A stretch of 64,000 nt of DNA from Zygnema cylindricum (taxonomy: Eukaryota; Streptophyta; Zygnematophyceae; Zygnematales; Zygnemataceae): assembly GCA_037447655.1 (NCBI GenBank), contig JBBHKE010002111.1, positions 1 through 64,000 on the forward strand, in the 5' to 3' direction. Shown here in pieces: positions 51,768 to 63,518 of this stretch. Below the pieces are notes generated by a model. It was not told the origin of the DNA. It made no database searches and saw only the letters and a list, made by a program, of their open reading frames with translations. Numbering within the stretch: position 1 is the stretch's first letter; each line of letters begins with the position of its first letter. Position numbers and translations under genes: made by a program.

Positions 51768-52826
51768 TGCAACTCTGAGGCCTCCATTGGTCCTCAGAAT
51801 AGGCGGCTTACTCGAAGCCCCTAGGACAACCCTGACCTCTTTGAGTTTCCACAAGAATAACTTTCTCCCTAACGAATAAAAACTTTGACCAACTTCACCT
51901 TTATGAAGATAAGACTCCCCTTAGTCGATAACAAAAAAAATATCTAAATTTGCTTCTCTGAGCAGTAAGTTATGAAGGGTCAAAGTTGGCCTTTTTAATA
52001 TAAGCTCTCGGAGAGAGAGGAATCTACCTACCATTTTTTCTAAGTCCTAAATCCCTCTCTAAACCTTATACTACTAGAAAACGACACTAATCAGATTACT
52101 GTGTCATACATGAAAGTAGAGGTGTCGAAGTACTTTATGTACGGCCATCGTACGATATGGCCAAAATGTCAACGCCTGCCATATCCGGATTCGTTCCCGT
52201 ATTCTCCGGAGATGCCGCAAGCCAATGTGGTTGTGCCACTTGTCACTTGAAGTCGCGATGACCGAAAATTGCCAAAACGCCTCTTTCGCGATCTCGACAT
52301 CTATCGCGGCCGTTCGATCAAGATCAGTTTTTTATTGTAGCCGTTGAAAATAGTTGCGTGATATTTGTTTCGCCGTTAAAACAAATGTGCGGTATTTGTT
52401 TCGTGGAGTACTGTACATCGTACTATACAAAACTGTGTCTATGTCCTAAAAAATTGTTTGCCCCGTGAAATGAAATTGTCTACGTAAACATCTATAAATT
52501 AAATGAATTATTATATACCTCAACACTAATCTTACACTTATAGGATAAAGCTACCGGCTACGGGTTACTTGACAGACGGCAGGTACAAAGATGAATTCAT
52601 GGGTCCTTAAAGTGCCTTTTTGGTAAACTTACTAAACTACTACCTTTCTCTCTCTGGACAACATAGGCAGCCATGGCTCTAGCTCCCTCTTTAACCTTCA
52701 ATGACTGCGACAAGTGTGGGAGTTAAAGAGAGGAGTTCGAGGCACACTGCCTCTGCTTCTTTTCTTTATTTTATGTCTACAAGTTAAAAACCTAGAAAAT
52801 ACTAAAAATAACCTTTAGTTTTTACA
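51768..52826 (-). repeat. R11 3' LTR
   Basis: 1059 bp. Minus-strand start TGTAAAAACTAAAGG preceded by AAAAGGAG polypurine tract at 52827-52834. GTAC block about 52140-52155. Confidence 0.9.
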
Positions 52827-54457
52827 CTCCTTTTATTTTCTAGTCACTCTTCATTTTAAGACCACATCTCCCTTTAGAAAATTAGCTTAAGGGAAGATAC
52901 AGGTTTGGTCATCATATCTGCTACCATCGCACTATTTGGATTGTACTCTAAACTGATTATTTTGTCTTCTACCTTGTTTCTAACAAACCTTAGTCTAATG
53001 TCTTTGTGTTTGGCTTTAAAATGATGTGTAGGATTGGCAACAATGGCAATTGCTACCTGATTATCACAAAAAGTTTTCTGCACACCACTCTTAAGTTGAC
53101 CAAGCTCACCAAACAAAGACTTGACCCACATTAATTCTTTTACAGCAGAGCAAGAGGCCATATACTCAGCCTCCATGGTGGACTAAGCAATAACCTTTTG
53201 TTGTTTGCTACTCCAGCAACAAGCCCCATCACCGACATGCAATACATATCTAGAAGTACATCTCCTCATCGGAGCATCATCATAACTGGCATCACTCCAA
53301 GTAGTGATGTCAGTATTCTCCCCGACCCAAATGTAACGATAGATCCCTAGTTCCTATCAAATATCTAAGGACTCTCTTAGGTGCCTCCCAATCTCTCTTA
53401 GTGGGAGCATTTAGACTTCTACTCAGGACTCCTACAGCTGCAGCTAAATCGGACCGGGTATAATTCATAAAATAGATTAGGCTTCCCACTACTTGCTAGT
53501 AAGGAATAGTCTGCATGAACTTCAATTCTTCACGACCTAATTCCTCGTCTAAGATTATGACTCCTTCCACACTCCGCTCACTTCCATTTTTTAACTCTAT
53601 TGGAGTTCTACAACTATTAGCCTTATCCATCTGAAACTTTTCCAACATGTTCCCTATTGCTTTTTTCTGAGTTAGTCTTATAATCTTTCTTTCTCGGTCT
53701 CTTTCTACTTATATATCCAAAATATGTCTTGCCTCCCCTATATCCTTCATCTCAAATCTCCCCTTAACATCCGTTTTTAGTTTATTAATTTTGTCCATTG
53801 ATTTACTTAGAAAAAGCAAATCATTAACATAAATTGCAATAAAAATAACACCTTCCTTATCTTCAAAAACATAGATTGAGTGGTCTGAGCTGATCCGGAT
53901 ACATCCTTGACCGGTAAGAAACGCATCAAGCTTGTTATCCCACTGTCAGGGCGCATGTTTCAAACCATAAAGAGATTTTATCAGCCGGCATACCTTACTC
54001 TCCTCTCCTTGCTCCAAAAATCCTTCGGGTTGTCGCATGAAGATCTCCTCTTCCAATTCTCTATGCAAAAAAGGTTGTCTTGATGTCCATCTAGTGCACC
54101 TCCATTTCTTCCGCTGCTGCCAGACTGAAAATTATGGGGACAATTATGCGGAGAGAGGGAAATATGACGATCGGGGCAAAGGTTTCCTCGTAGTCTATTC
54201 CCTCTTTCTGTATAAATCCTTTTGCCACTAACCGGGCCTTATAACACTCAATGATGTTATCTAGGTTTATTTTTAATTTGAACACCCACGTACAACCGAT
54301 TGGTTTTCGGTTAGGTGGACAATCCACCAGCTCCCAAGGATGGGCTCCCATAATTGAGGCCATTTCCTCATTGATGGTTGTTTTCCACGTGTTCCTTTAT
54401 GGACAGTTCATCGCCTCTCCATAAGTCTGAGGTTCCTCCGGATGCGATAGTTTTGTC
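52827..54457 (-). pseudogene. R11 reverse transcriptase and RNase H
   Basis: Minus strand. RT opens [14 protein letters not shown] (54363-54091) and continues with L-Y-G-L-K and the active site Y-V-N-D (53820-53831), the second-last catalytic Asp being Asn. Stops are frequent (for example in H-A-P-x-Q-W). RNase H ends M-E-A-E-Y-M-A-S-C, C-D-N-Q, V-A-D-M-M-T-K-P (53176-52874) and stops a few codons early. Confidence 0.87.
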
Positions 54458-56989
54458 ACCTTGTTATTAACTTGTTTTTCTTGCAGCCTTTTGTTGTTTC
54501 TCCTTCCTCCCTCAAAATCTACTGATAGAATGGATGTTTTCCGTGGGTTCTTTTGAACAATTTCGACTTCTCCCATGTTCCTTGATTCTGAGTCAATTTC
54601 CATCATGTCTTCCGCTTCGTGTAGAGTTGTCTCTGGAGTTTCCACGGTCGAGTTCTTCTTTGTTTGATTTGTACCTGCAAGAATGTCATCTTCTCTGAAA
54701 CTTGGATAGGTAAGAAGCTCAAAGTCATCACAATTTTCTAACTCAAATCTATTTTTTACTGACTTTGTATACTTGAAGGGATCCACAAACTTTCCTTCAT
54801 CCATAACTACTAGGTGCTTTACTAAGATTATATCTTCCCTTTTTAGATCATAAACTTTATATCCTTTTACATCCTCATCATATCCTAATAAGTATCCCAG
54901 TTTTCTTTTAGGATTTAGCTTCCTATTAGACCGATCCGTATCTAGACTAAACACTTGACTGCCGAAAACCTTTAAGTGAGATATGTTTTTGTTTCCGACC
55001 GGTCCATCTCTCATAAGGTGTTTGGCCTTTTACCGATGAAGTAAGAACTATATTTTTGAGGTAATTAGTACAGTTCATTGCTTCGTCCCAAAATCTTTTT
55101 CCTATCTTCTTATCCAACAACATACTTCTAGCATTATCACTTAGTGTAATATTTAACCTCTCAGCTACCGTATTCTGTTCCGAGATTTCTGGAACTGTCT
55201 TTTAGTGTTAGACTCCATCTTCCCTCAAAAAATCTTTAAACTGGTTAGAAGTATACTCTCCACCATTGTCACTCGTTACTTTGTTGATTGGTGTTTCATG
55301 GAGTTTTTCACTGCGTGCCTTATATTGTCTAAAACATTTCAGAGCCTCTGACTTGATTTTCATAAAATACACCCTTGAATACCGAGACCAATCATCGGTA
55401 ATAGTCATCATAAATATCTTCCTCCCAGGTGAGGGCACTTTGGTCGGTGTGTACTAAATCTAGAATCTTTTCTTCCTTATAGGTGGCAGTTTCTGGGAAG
55501 GGTATTCTGTGTGCATAACCTTGATCACATCCACTACAATCACTTAGATTCTCACTCTCATCAAACTGAATCCCTTCCACTACTCCCATTTTTTTCATCT
55601 CTTTTAACTTATCTAGATTCACATTCCCAAGCCTCCTATGCCACAAAATTATATCATGAACACCGACATAATATAGATTTTTCATTTCATTGCTTAAAAT
55701 CAACTTTAACATCCCTTGACTACCTTTTTCAGCAATGAAATAAACTTCCTTCTCAAAACTGGCAGTATAGACTCCTTTCTTAGTGCTATTATCACAACCC
55801 CTATCATCTAATACATATGTATAGATGAGGTTTTTGTTTAACTCAGGGATAAATAATACATTGGAGATAGTAACTATGAATGTCTTTTCTTCTACGAACT
55901 CTTCCATATCTACATATCCTACAAGAGTAGTAGTGACTATCCTCCCATCCCGTACTTTATCTCTACGGTATGAATCTTTCTTATCTTAGTGAACAAGTGT
56001 TTATCTTTACACATGTGCATGGAGGCAACTAAATCTATAATCCATCATGCTTCACCTTTCAATCCACCAAAAGCACATTTCTCTTTTCGTGGAATTTCGA
56101 CCTTATTTTTCACCTCCAACTCCTAATCCAATATGAGCTCATCATCCTCAACCTCGGATTTCGCCTCATGTGCCTGTGTCACAAGGCCGTTTTTCTTTCC
56201 TCTCGGGGGTCCACCGGTCAACCCCTTCTTCAATTGAAGCTCGGTTAGCTTAGTACACTCTGCCATATAGTGTTATGGTTTTTTGCAAAAGTGACACAAC
56301 CCTTTTGAGACCCTCGGTCCGGATTCATCAGACTGAGTTAACTGTCCTCCTCCTCGGTATTTTCCTACTAATTTTTTTGAATCGTTGCTCCTCAAATAAG
56401 TTCGTGTTGCCAAAGCTTGTCCACTCTTCCCTCCCCTCCGGATCTCAATTGTATTCTCTTGGATGAGAATCATCCCTACAACAAAATTCCAAATCCACCA
56501 AGAGTTGCAAATCTTGCACACGGTTGACTATGTTTTCATAGTCATCAGGTAACTTCATCAGCAGGTAGTTAACCTTCATCTTTTATGTTTTTACTTGACG
56601 AACACTCTATAGTTCCATGAAAGGGTTGCAAGCTCATTACAAAAGTCTAGCATTTTCCCCCTTTTGTATGCATATGCATCTATCTTTTGATTAACCAATT
56701 GCTGCTGCTGAATAGTACCACTCTGGTACATCTGTATGAGGGCAATCCAGAGATCGGATGCCCTTTCCACCCTCAAATGAGGAGATGGAAGTCCTTGAGT
56801 AAGATGGGAGAGAATAAAGTGTGTTAGCCGCCATTATTGTTGTAGTCCCAAGTATCTACATCATTCTCCTCATTTCCTCAGAATAGGTTACATGAACGCT
56901 GAACCGGTTGCGATAGGTGTTGTTATCGGTTGTAACACTCTCTTTATCTTTCCCTTTTTACATCAAAATGCTCTCCCCCTCCTCCGAAT
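54458..56989 (-). pseudogene. R11 duplicated block, copy 1 (gag C-part, protease, integrase, linker)
   Basis: Minus strand, 2532 bp, nearly identical to 58892-61419 at an offset of 4434. Contains Gag (A-S-D-L-W-I-A-L-I-Q-M-Y), a knuckle C-H-F-C-K-K-P followed by a stop, a protease without its Trp/Gly context, V-L-F-I-P-E-L-N-K-N-L, GAG-pre-integrase (W-H-R-R-L-G-N-V-N, C-S-G-C-D-Q-G) and an integrase core (H-T-D, then after a frameshift T-S-D-N-G-G-E-Y), plus linker F-E-G-G-R-R-N-N-K-R. Same stops and frameshifts in both copies, so it duplicated after it died. It has about five extra single bases near 56815-56935. Confidence 0.88.
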
Positions 56990-57222
56990 TTTTGATGCAT
57001 TTTTCATCTTAATATGTGACATAAGTAAATCCTTTGAAATCATTAACTTTAAGAGATGCAAAGCGTGCTGATATTCCCACCATTGGATGCATCAGTTTCA
57101 GCAAGACTGCCATCTACAACATCAAACAATTTAACCTGAGTAAAGTAAGACAAAACCAAATCAGACTAGTAAAGGTAATTTTTTCCATCAAAATTGGTAT
57201 CCTTGAGGGCGGGCCCGTAACC
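56990..57222 (-). pseudogene. R12 gag N-terminal stub
   Basis: Minus strand, directly after the LTR at 57223: a primer-binding site variant (GGTTACGGGCCCGCC, 57208-57222) and degraded Gag N-terminus resembling R7 (A-E-T-D, K-M-K-N-A-S-K). At about 56990 it joins copy 1 of the duplicated block. It belongs to a different family from R11. Confidence 0.7.
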
Positions 57223-58053
57223 TATTTTTTTGTGGCTACTACACCCATTGAATATGAAGATGAGGCAGGAGTAGTCATCACAAAATTAATACAACCAAGA
57301 AGCTCTCATAGATGCCTAAAAAAACATACAACTTTGGAACACAACCAAAGACAAAATAGGCAACCAATTGGCCTACAACTCTGGCACAATCTAGATAGTA
57401 CAAATAAAAACATAAGTTCAAATTTAAAGATTAATGTGCATACAGATGTGAGAGAAAATCTTAGTCAAAGTTATCAAAATGCTAAAGCATAATTTGAAAC
57501 AACAAGTGCGTAACTTTTGAAATGGTTAAGTCATAACCCTTATAATTAAAAGATATGTCCTTGTGAAAGCTATTATTCACTCATTATCCTAACCAAGGTA
57601 ATAAGGTATCTTAGCCATGCATTAATAATACCTACCCGAGCTATGGAAGATACCTGAATACGTCAAGGTATGTCATACAAAATGAATTTGAACTGAGTCC
57701 TTAATCAAACAAAACATGTTTATGTACAAAACATGGATATGTTCCGTCACACTATACTGTACCAAATAGGTCGGATAATCATAGACGTGGTCTCGGTTGA
57801 CCAGCGCTCGTCGGTAGCAAATCTTCGTCGTCCATCTTTGAGATGTTTCATCGAAGATGAAACTTTCTGTGACACCTCGATCTTCTAGTGAATCTGAGTC
57901 GTAGAATCGAGTTTTGCGGAGTGTATCATCTCATTTTGGTGACGCATGTCCCGCAAATGAGATACAGAGTGTACTCCCTCACTATTCACTGTCACACTTA
58001 TTCAGGTACATACTGAACCAAGCTTCCACAAAAAACTAACTACCTAAAAGGCA
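57223..58053 (-). repeat. R12 LTR (G type) between two internal regions
   Basis: 831 bp on the minus strand from TGCCTTTTAGG to AAAAATA. It has a polypurine tract (GAGGGGAG, 58054-58061) on its upstream side and a primer-binding site on its downstream side. Not similar along its length to the R11 LTRs. No coding sequence seen in it. Confidence 0.7.
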
Positions 58054-58891
58054 CTCCCCTCACATATGAGGAGTAGTGAGGACTGAAGTTTTCAAAACAT
58101 TAATAGCCTCCTTCTAAGTTTATCTGATTCTTCTCCTATCTTTGTCTCTTGCTACTTGAATTCCCTAAATGTATCTTGCCACTTCTATATACTTCATCTT
58201 ATGTTTACTTTTAAGATCCATTTTCAATTTATTGATTTTATTTATAGACTTTCTCAATACAAGCAAATCATCAACGTAAATGGCAATAAAGATGATACCT
58301 TCCTCATCTTCAAAGAGGTAATTTGAATGATTTGAACTGATTTAAATGTATCTTAGACCAGTAAAAAACTCACCAAGCTTCTTGTTCCATTGCCGAGGCA
58401 CCTGTTTTAGGCCATAAAGAGATTTGATCAATCGACATACCTTGCTCTCAACTCCTTGCTCCACGAATCCTTTAGGTTGTCGCATTGAGGTCTCTTTTTC
58501 TAGCTCTCCATGTAGAAAGGTTGTCTTCATGTCCATCTAGTGTACCTCCATATGTTTCGTTGCCGCGAAACTGAGAAGGATACAGACGGAGGGAAATCTG
58601 ACGACTAGAGCAAAGGTTTCCTCATAGTCGGTTCCCTCTTTTTGGGTGAACCGTTTGGTCAATAAACGAGCCTTGTAGTTCTCAATGGAGTTATCTAAAT
58701 TGATTTCTAGTTTGAATACTTATTTACACCCAATTGGCTTTTGGTCAGGTGGGCATTACACCAGCTCCAAAGTATCTGTCCCTATAATTGAGGTTATCTC
58801 CTCATTAATGGCTGTCTTCCATCGATTTCTCTCTAGACAGTTCATTGTCTCTCTATAAGTTTGAGGTTCATCTGGATGAGACAGTCTGATT
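58054..58891 (-). pseudogene. RT fragment linked to copy 2
   Basis: Minus strand: W/L-E-L-V and Q-K-P-I-G-C-K region, M-D-M-K-T-T-F-L-H-G-E-L (58536-58342), L-Y-G-L-K-Q-V-P-R-Q-W, I-Y-V-D-D-L-L-V-L (YVDD 58267-58278) and Q/K-E-A-I block. After that the sequence jumps to the polypurine tract, so RNase H is deleted. Homologous to, but clearly diverged from, the RT at 53700-54400. Confidence 0.85.
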
Positions 58892-61419
58892 ACCTTGTTA
58901 TTAACTTGTTTTTCTTGCAGCCTTTTGTTGTTTCTCCTTCCTCCCTCAAAATCTACTGATAGAATGGATGTTTTCCGTGGGTTCTTTTGAACAATTTCGA
59001 CTTCTCCCATGTTCCTTGATTCTGAGTCAATTTCCATCATGTCTTCCGCTTCGTGTAGAGTTGTCTCTGGAGTTTCCACGGTCGAGTTCTTCTTTGTTTG
59101 ATTTGTACCTGCAAGAATGTCATCTTCTCTGAAACTTGGATAGGTAAGAAGCTCAAAGTCATCACAATTTTCTAACTCAAATCTATTTTTTACTGACTTT
59201 GTATACTTGAAGGGATCCACAAACTTTCCTTCATCCATAACTACTAGGTGCTTTACTAAGATTATATCTTCCCTTTTTAGATCATAAACTTTATATCCTT
59301 TTACATCCTCATCATATCCTAATAAGTATCCCAGTTTTATTTTAGGATCTAGCTTCTTGTTAGACCGATCCGTATCTAGACTAAACACTTGACTGCCGAA
59401 AACCTTTAAGTGAGATATGTTTTTGTTTCCGACCGGTCCATCTCTCATAAGGTGTTTGGCCTTTTACCGATGAAGTAAGAACTATATTTTTGAGGTAATT
59501 AGTACAGTTCATTGCTTCGTCCCAAAATCTTTTTCCTATCTTCTTATCCAACAACATACTTCTAGCATTATCACTTAGTGTAATATTTAACCTCTCAGCT
59601 ACCGTATTCTGTTCCGAGATTTCTGGAACTGTCTTTTAGTGTTAGACTCCATCTTCCCTCAAAAAATCTTTAAACTGGTTAGAAGTATACTCTCCACCAT
59701 TGTCACTCGTTACTTTGTTGATTGGTGTTTCATGGAGTTTTTCACTGCGTGCCTTATATTGTCTAAAACATTTCAGAGCCTCTGACTTGATTTTCATAAA
59801 ATACACCCTTGAATACCGAGACCAATCATCGGTAATAGTCATCATAAATATCTTCCTCCCAGGTGAGGGCACTTTGGTCGGTGTGTACTAAATCTAGAAT
59901 CTTTTCTTCCTTATAGGTGGCAGTTTCTGGGAAGGGTATTCTGTGTGCATAACCTTGATCACATCCACTACAATCACTTAGATTCTCACTCTCATCAAAC
60001 TGAATCCCTTCCACTACTCCCATTTTTTTCATCTCTTTTAACTTATCTAGATTCACATTCCCAAGCCTCCTATGCCACAAAATTATATCATGAACACCGA
60101 CATAATATAGATTTTTCATTTCATTGCTTAAAATCAACTTTAACATCCCTTGACTACCTTTTTCAGCAATGAAATAAACTTCCTTCTCAAAACTGGCAGT
60201 ATAGACTCCTTTCTTAGTGCTATTATCACAACCCCTATCATCTAATACATATGTATAGATGAGGTTTTTGTTTAACTCAGGGATAAATAATACATTGGAG
60301 ATAGTAACTATGAATGTCTTTTCTTCTACGAACTCTTCCATATCTACATATCCTACAAGAGTAGTAGTGACTATCCTCCCATCCCGTACTTTATCTCTAC
60401 GGTATGAATCTTTCTTATCTTAGTGAACAAGTGTTTATCTTTACACATGTGCATGGAGGCAACTAAATCTATAATCCATCATGCTTCACCTTTCAATCCA
60501 CCAAAAGCACATTTCTCTTTTCGTGGAATTTCGACCTTATTTTTCACCTCCAACTCCTAATCCAATATGAGCTCATCATCCTCAACCTCGGATTTCGCCT
60601 CATGTGCCTGTGTCACAAGGCCGTTTTTCTTTCCTCTCGGGGGTCCACCGGTCAACCCCTTCTTCAATTGAAGCTCGGTTAGCTTAGTACACTCTGCCAT
60701 ATAGTGTTATGGTTTTTTGCAAAAGTGACACAACCCTTTTGAGACCCTCGGTCCGGATTCATCAGACTGAGTTAACTGTCCTCCTCCTCGGTATTTTCCT
60801 ACTAATTTTTTTGAATCGTTGCTCCTCAAATAAGTTCGTGTTGCCAAAGCTTGTCCACTCTTCCCTCCCCTCCGGATCTCAATTGTATTCTCTTGGATGA
60901 GAATCATCCCTACAACAAAATTCCAAATCCACCAAGAGTTGCAAATCTTGCACACGGTTGACTATGTTTTCATAGTCATCAGGTAACTTCATCAGCAGGT
61001 AGTTAACCTTCATCTTTTATGTTTTTACTTGACGAACACTCTATAGTTCCATGAAAGGGTTGCAAGCTCATTACAAAAGTCTAGCATTTTCCCCCTTTTG
61101 TATGCATATGCATCTATCTTTTGATTAACCAATTGCTGCTGCTGAATAGTACCACTCTGGTACATCTGTATGAGGGCAATCCAGAGATCGGATGCCCTTT
61201 CCACCCTCAAATGAGGAGATGGAAGTCCTTGAGTAAGATGGGAGAGAATAAAGTGTTTAGCCGCCATATTGTTGTAGTCCCAAGTATCTACATCATTCTC
61301 CTCATTCCTCAGAATAGGTTACATGAACGCTGAACCGGTTGCGATAGGTGTTGTTATCGGTGTAACACTCTCTTTATCTTTCCCTTTTTACATCAAAATG
61401 CTCTCCCCCTCCTCTGAAT
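58892..61419 (-). pseudogene. R11 duplicated block, copy 2
   Basis: 2528 bp, nearly identical to 54458-56989 including the same stops. Here it reads on without break into R11 gag N-terminus at 61388-61642 and the 5' LTR, so this copy sits in the native R11 context. Confidence 0.88.
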
Positions 61420-61643
61420 CCTCTGGTGGAGTGGGATCTGCTTTCTTGGTAAACTTGCTCCCCCCAAACCCTAGAGAAATGGTTGAACAGGATGGACGCC
61501 TCACTCCTCCACTTCCTATCCCCCAAAACGTCTTTTCACATAGAGCCTTTGTCATCATACTTTCCCAATATATGAAGCCCGCTTTATTAAATATGGGCAC
61601 CCTAGAGGGTGGGCCTATAACCTGCAACTTTAAGACTTCCATT
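61388..61643 (-). pseudogene. R11 gag N-terminal part
   Basis: Minus strand from the LTR-encoded ATG at 61642: M-E-V-L-K-L-Q, V-I-G-P-P-S-R-V-P-I-F-N, F-I-Y-W-E-S-M-M, then a Pro/Glu-rich linker to a stop at 61388. Primer-binding site GGTTATAGGCCCACC at 61608-61622. Confidence 0.87.
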
Positions 61644-62682
61644 GGTCCTCAAAGTAGGCAGCTACTCGAAGCCTCTAGGATAACCCTGACTCCTTTGAGA
61701 TTCCACAAGAATAACAATCACCCTAACAGATAAAAACTTTGACCAACTTCACCCTTGTGAATACAAGACTCCCTTGAGTTGATAACAAAAAAAATCTATG
61801 AATTTACTCCCTTGAGCAGTAAGTTATGAAGGGTCAAAGTTGACCTTTTTAATATAAGCTCTCTGGGAGAGAGGAATCTGCTTACCATTTTTTCTAAGTC
61901 CTAAATCCCTCTCTAAACCTTATACTAATGGAGAACGACACCAATCAGATTACTGTGTCATAGAGGATAGTAGAGGTGTCGAAGTACTTTATGTACGGCC
62001 ATCGTACTATATGGCCAAAATGTCAACGCCTGCCATATCCGGATTCGTTCCCGTATTCTCCGCAAATGGCGCAAGCCAATGTGGTTATGCCACATTTCAC
62101 TTGAAGTGGCGATGACCGAAAAGCGCCAAAGCCCCCATTTTGCGATCTCGACATTTATCGCGGCCGTTAGATGAAGATATGTTTTTTTATCCTAGCCGTT
62201 GAAAATTGTTGCGTGATATTTGTTTCGTTATCGTAACAAATTTGCGGTATTCGTTTTGTAGAGTACTGTAAACCGTACTATACAAAATTGTGTCTATGTC
62301 CTAAAAATTTGTTTGCGCCGTTAAATGAAATTATCTATGTAAACATCTATACATTAATATGAAACCCTATATACCTCAGCAGTGATTTTACACTAATAGG
62401 ATAAAGCTACCGTCTAAGGGTTACTTGACGGAGAGTAGGTATCAGGATCAATTCATGGGTCCGTCAAGTGCCTTTTTGGTAAACCTACCAAACTACCACC
62501 TATCTCTCTTTGGACACCATAGGCAGCCATATCTCTAGCTCCCCCTCTAACCTTCAGTGAATGTGACAAGTGTGGGAGTTGAAGAGAGGAGTTAGAGGCA
62601 GTCTGCCTCTACTTTCTTTTTGCATTTTATGTCTGCAAGTCAAAAACCTAGAAAATACTAAAAATAACCTTTAGTTTCTACA
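61623..62682 (-). repeat. R11 5' LTR
   Basis: 1060 bp, counterpart of 51768-52826. Outer terminus TGTAGAAACT on the minus strand, followed by CCTGG. Confidence 0.9.
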
Positions 62683-62971
62683 CCTGGCAAACAAAAACTT
62701 TGACCAACTACACCCATGTGTAGCGTAGACTCCCCGAAGTCCGCAGCAAGAAGAATCACTGAATTTGCTCACTTGACTCCCAAAGTCCGCAGCAAAAGGA
62801 ATCTTTGAATTCGCTCCTTTGAGCAGTTAGGTATGGCTAGCCAAAGATGGCTTATAAATAGATAAAGTCACCTGGAGAGAGGCTCCTCAAACATGCTAAG
62901 TCCCTATACTTCTACTCAGAGGTACCTACTACTGTACTTTACCCTAGACCAATCAAAAGAGTGTATAGTAA
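62683..62971 (-). repeat. R2 5' LTR, part 2
   Basis: Continues R2 LTR after R11 (AACTTTGACCAACTACACCC matches 13630-13655 in the R6 LTR). It holds a two-copy repeat of about 47 bp (AGTCCGCAGCAA units at 62738 and 62785). Interrupted at 62972 by another minus-strand LTR. Confidence 0.75.
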
Positions 62972-63490
62972 TGCAATTTTGTGTCCCAGATTGGACTACG
63001 GAATTTAGCAAGCCTCTAAATAGTTTTTGACTAACCCTTTTTCAACTAAAACCACTTCTACCCAAGCTGGCAAATAGACAATTTGACTGCACCCCTATGC
63101 AGTCTAGACTCTCTTGAGCCAGCAGCAAAAAGAATCACTGAAAACGCCCAACTAAGCTATTTATTATCAAGTGGCAAAAATGCTAATATTTATACAAGCT
63201 CATTGGAAGAGAGGCGGCTACCTCCTCAATCCTCTAAGTCCTAAACCCTTCTCACAACCCCTATCTACTGATGTACGAACGAATCAGAGAATTGTACAGT
63301 ATAGAAAGGTACTATGGCCGATGTCTATTCTGTACGGCGTGTGTACGACAGGGCCATGGAGTGGATGTCTGTCTCCTCCGGACTTGTTCTAATGCCCTTC
63401 GCGATTCGTGCTTCCAATTCTATCGTGCCACATGGCGCTAGGTCATGTCACGCCCGAAAACCGCCAAAGTGGCCATTCTGGGATCTCGGC
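62972..63490 (-). repeat. R13: truncated A-type LTR
   Basis: Minus strand, ends ...GGACACAAAATTGCA with GTAC motifs at about 63273-63350. U3 is missing; at 63490 it joins the gag stub of R14. No internal sequence is attached to it. Confidence 0.75.
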
Positions 63491-63517
63491 GGCACCCTAG
63501 AGGGTGGGCCCATAACC
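63491..63517 (-). pseudogene. R14 gag stub
   Basis: Only about nine codons (V-M-G-P-P-S-R-V-P) overlapping the primer-binding site remain before the junction with R13. Confidence 0.7.
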
Positions 63518-63518
63518 C
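63503..63518 (-). other. R14 primer-binding site
   Basis: Minus strand GGGTTATGGGCCCACC: 16 bases complementary to the anticodon arm of initiator tRNA-Met, directly after the LTR. Confidence 0.8.

Larger units (their letters stand above)
51768..62682 (-). mobile_element. R11: minus-strand copia element with internal duplication
   Basis: LTRs 51768-52826 (3', 1059 bp) and 61623-62682 (5', 1060 bp), start TGTAAAAACT / TGTAGAAACT and end GTTGCA. Flanking 5-mers CCAGG and CCTGG (62683-62687), one mismatch. LTR copies are visibly diverged (my rough estimate is about 10%). The interior holds two gag-pro-integrase blocks that are almost identical, with an LTR of another family between them. Confidence 0.88.
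5214..62971 (-). mobile_element. R2: oldest minus-strand copia element, split by insertions
   Basis: Discontinuous element. Visible pieces are the 3' internal end (5214-5341), RNase H/RT/linker/Gag middle (37755-39045), Gag N-terminus (50939-51517) and 5' LTR (51518-51767 plus 62683-62971). Continuity is shown by reading frame: gag codons at 50939-51000 join those at 38980-39045 across R9 without a frame change, and the sequence either side of R3 matches the contiguous homologous stretch in R6 (about 14650-14700). Its 3' LTR is not in the window. It also has large deletions of protease, integrase and most of RT. Confidence 0.75.

Noticed and set aside
57034-57492. Plus-strand 152-codon frame
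   Set aside because: It crosses the R12 primer-binding site and LTR in the wrong orientation and has no recognisable motif.
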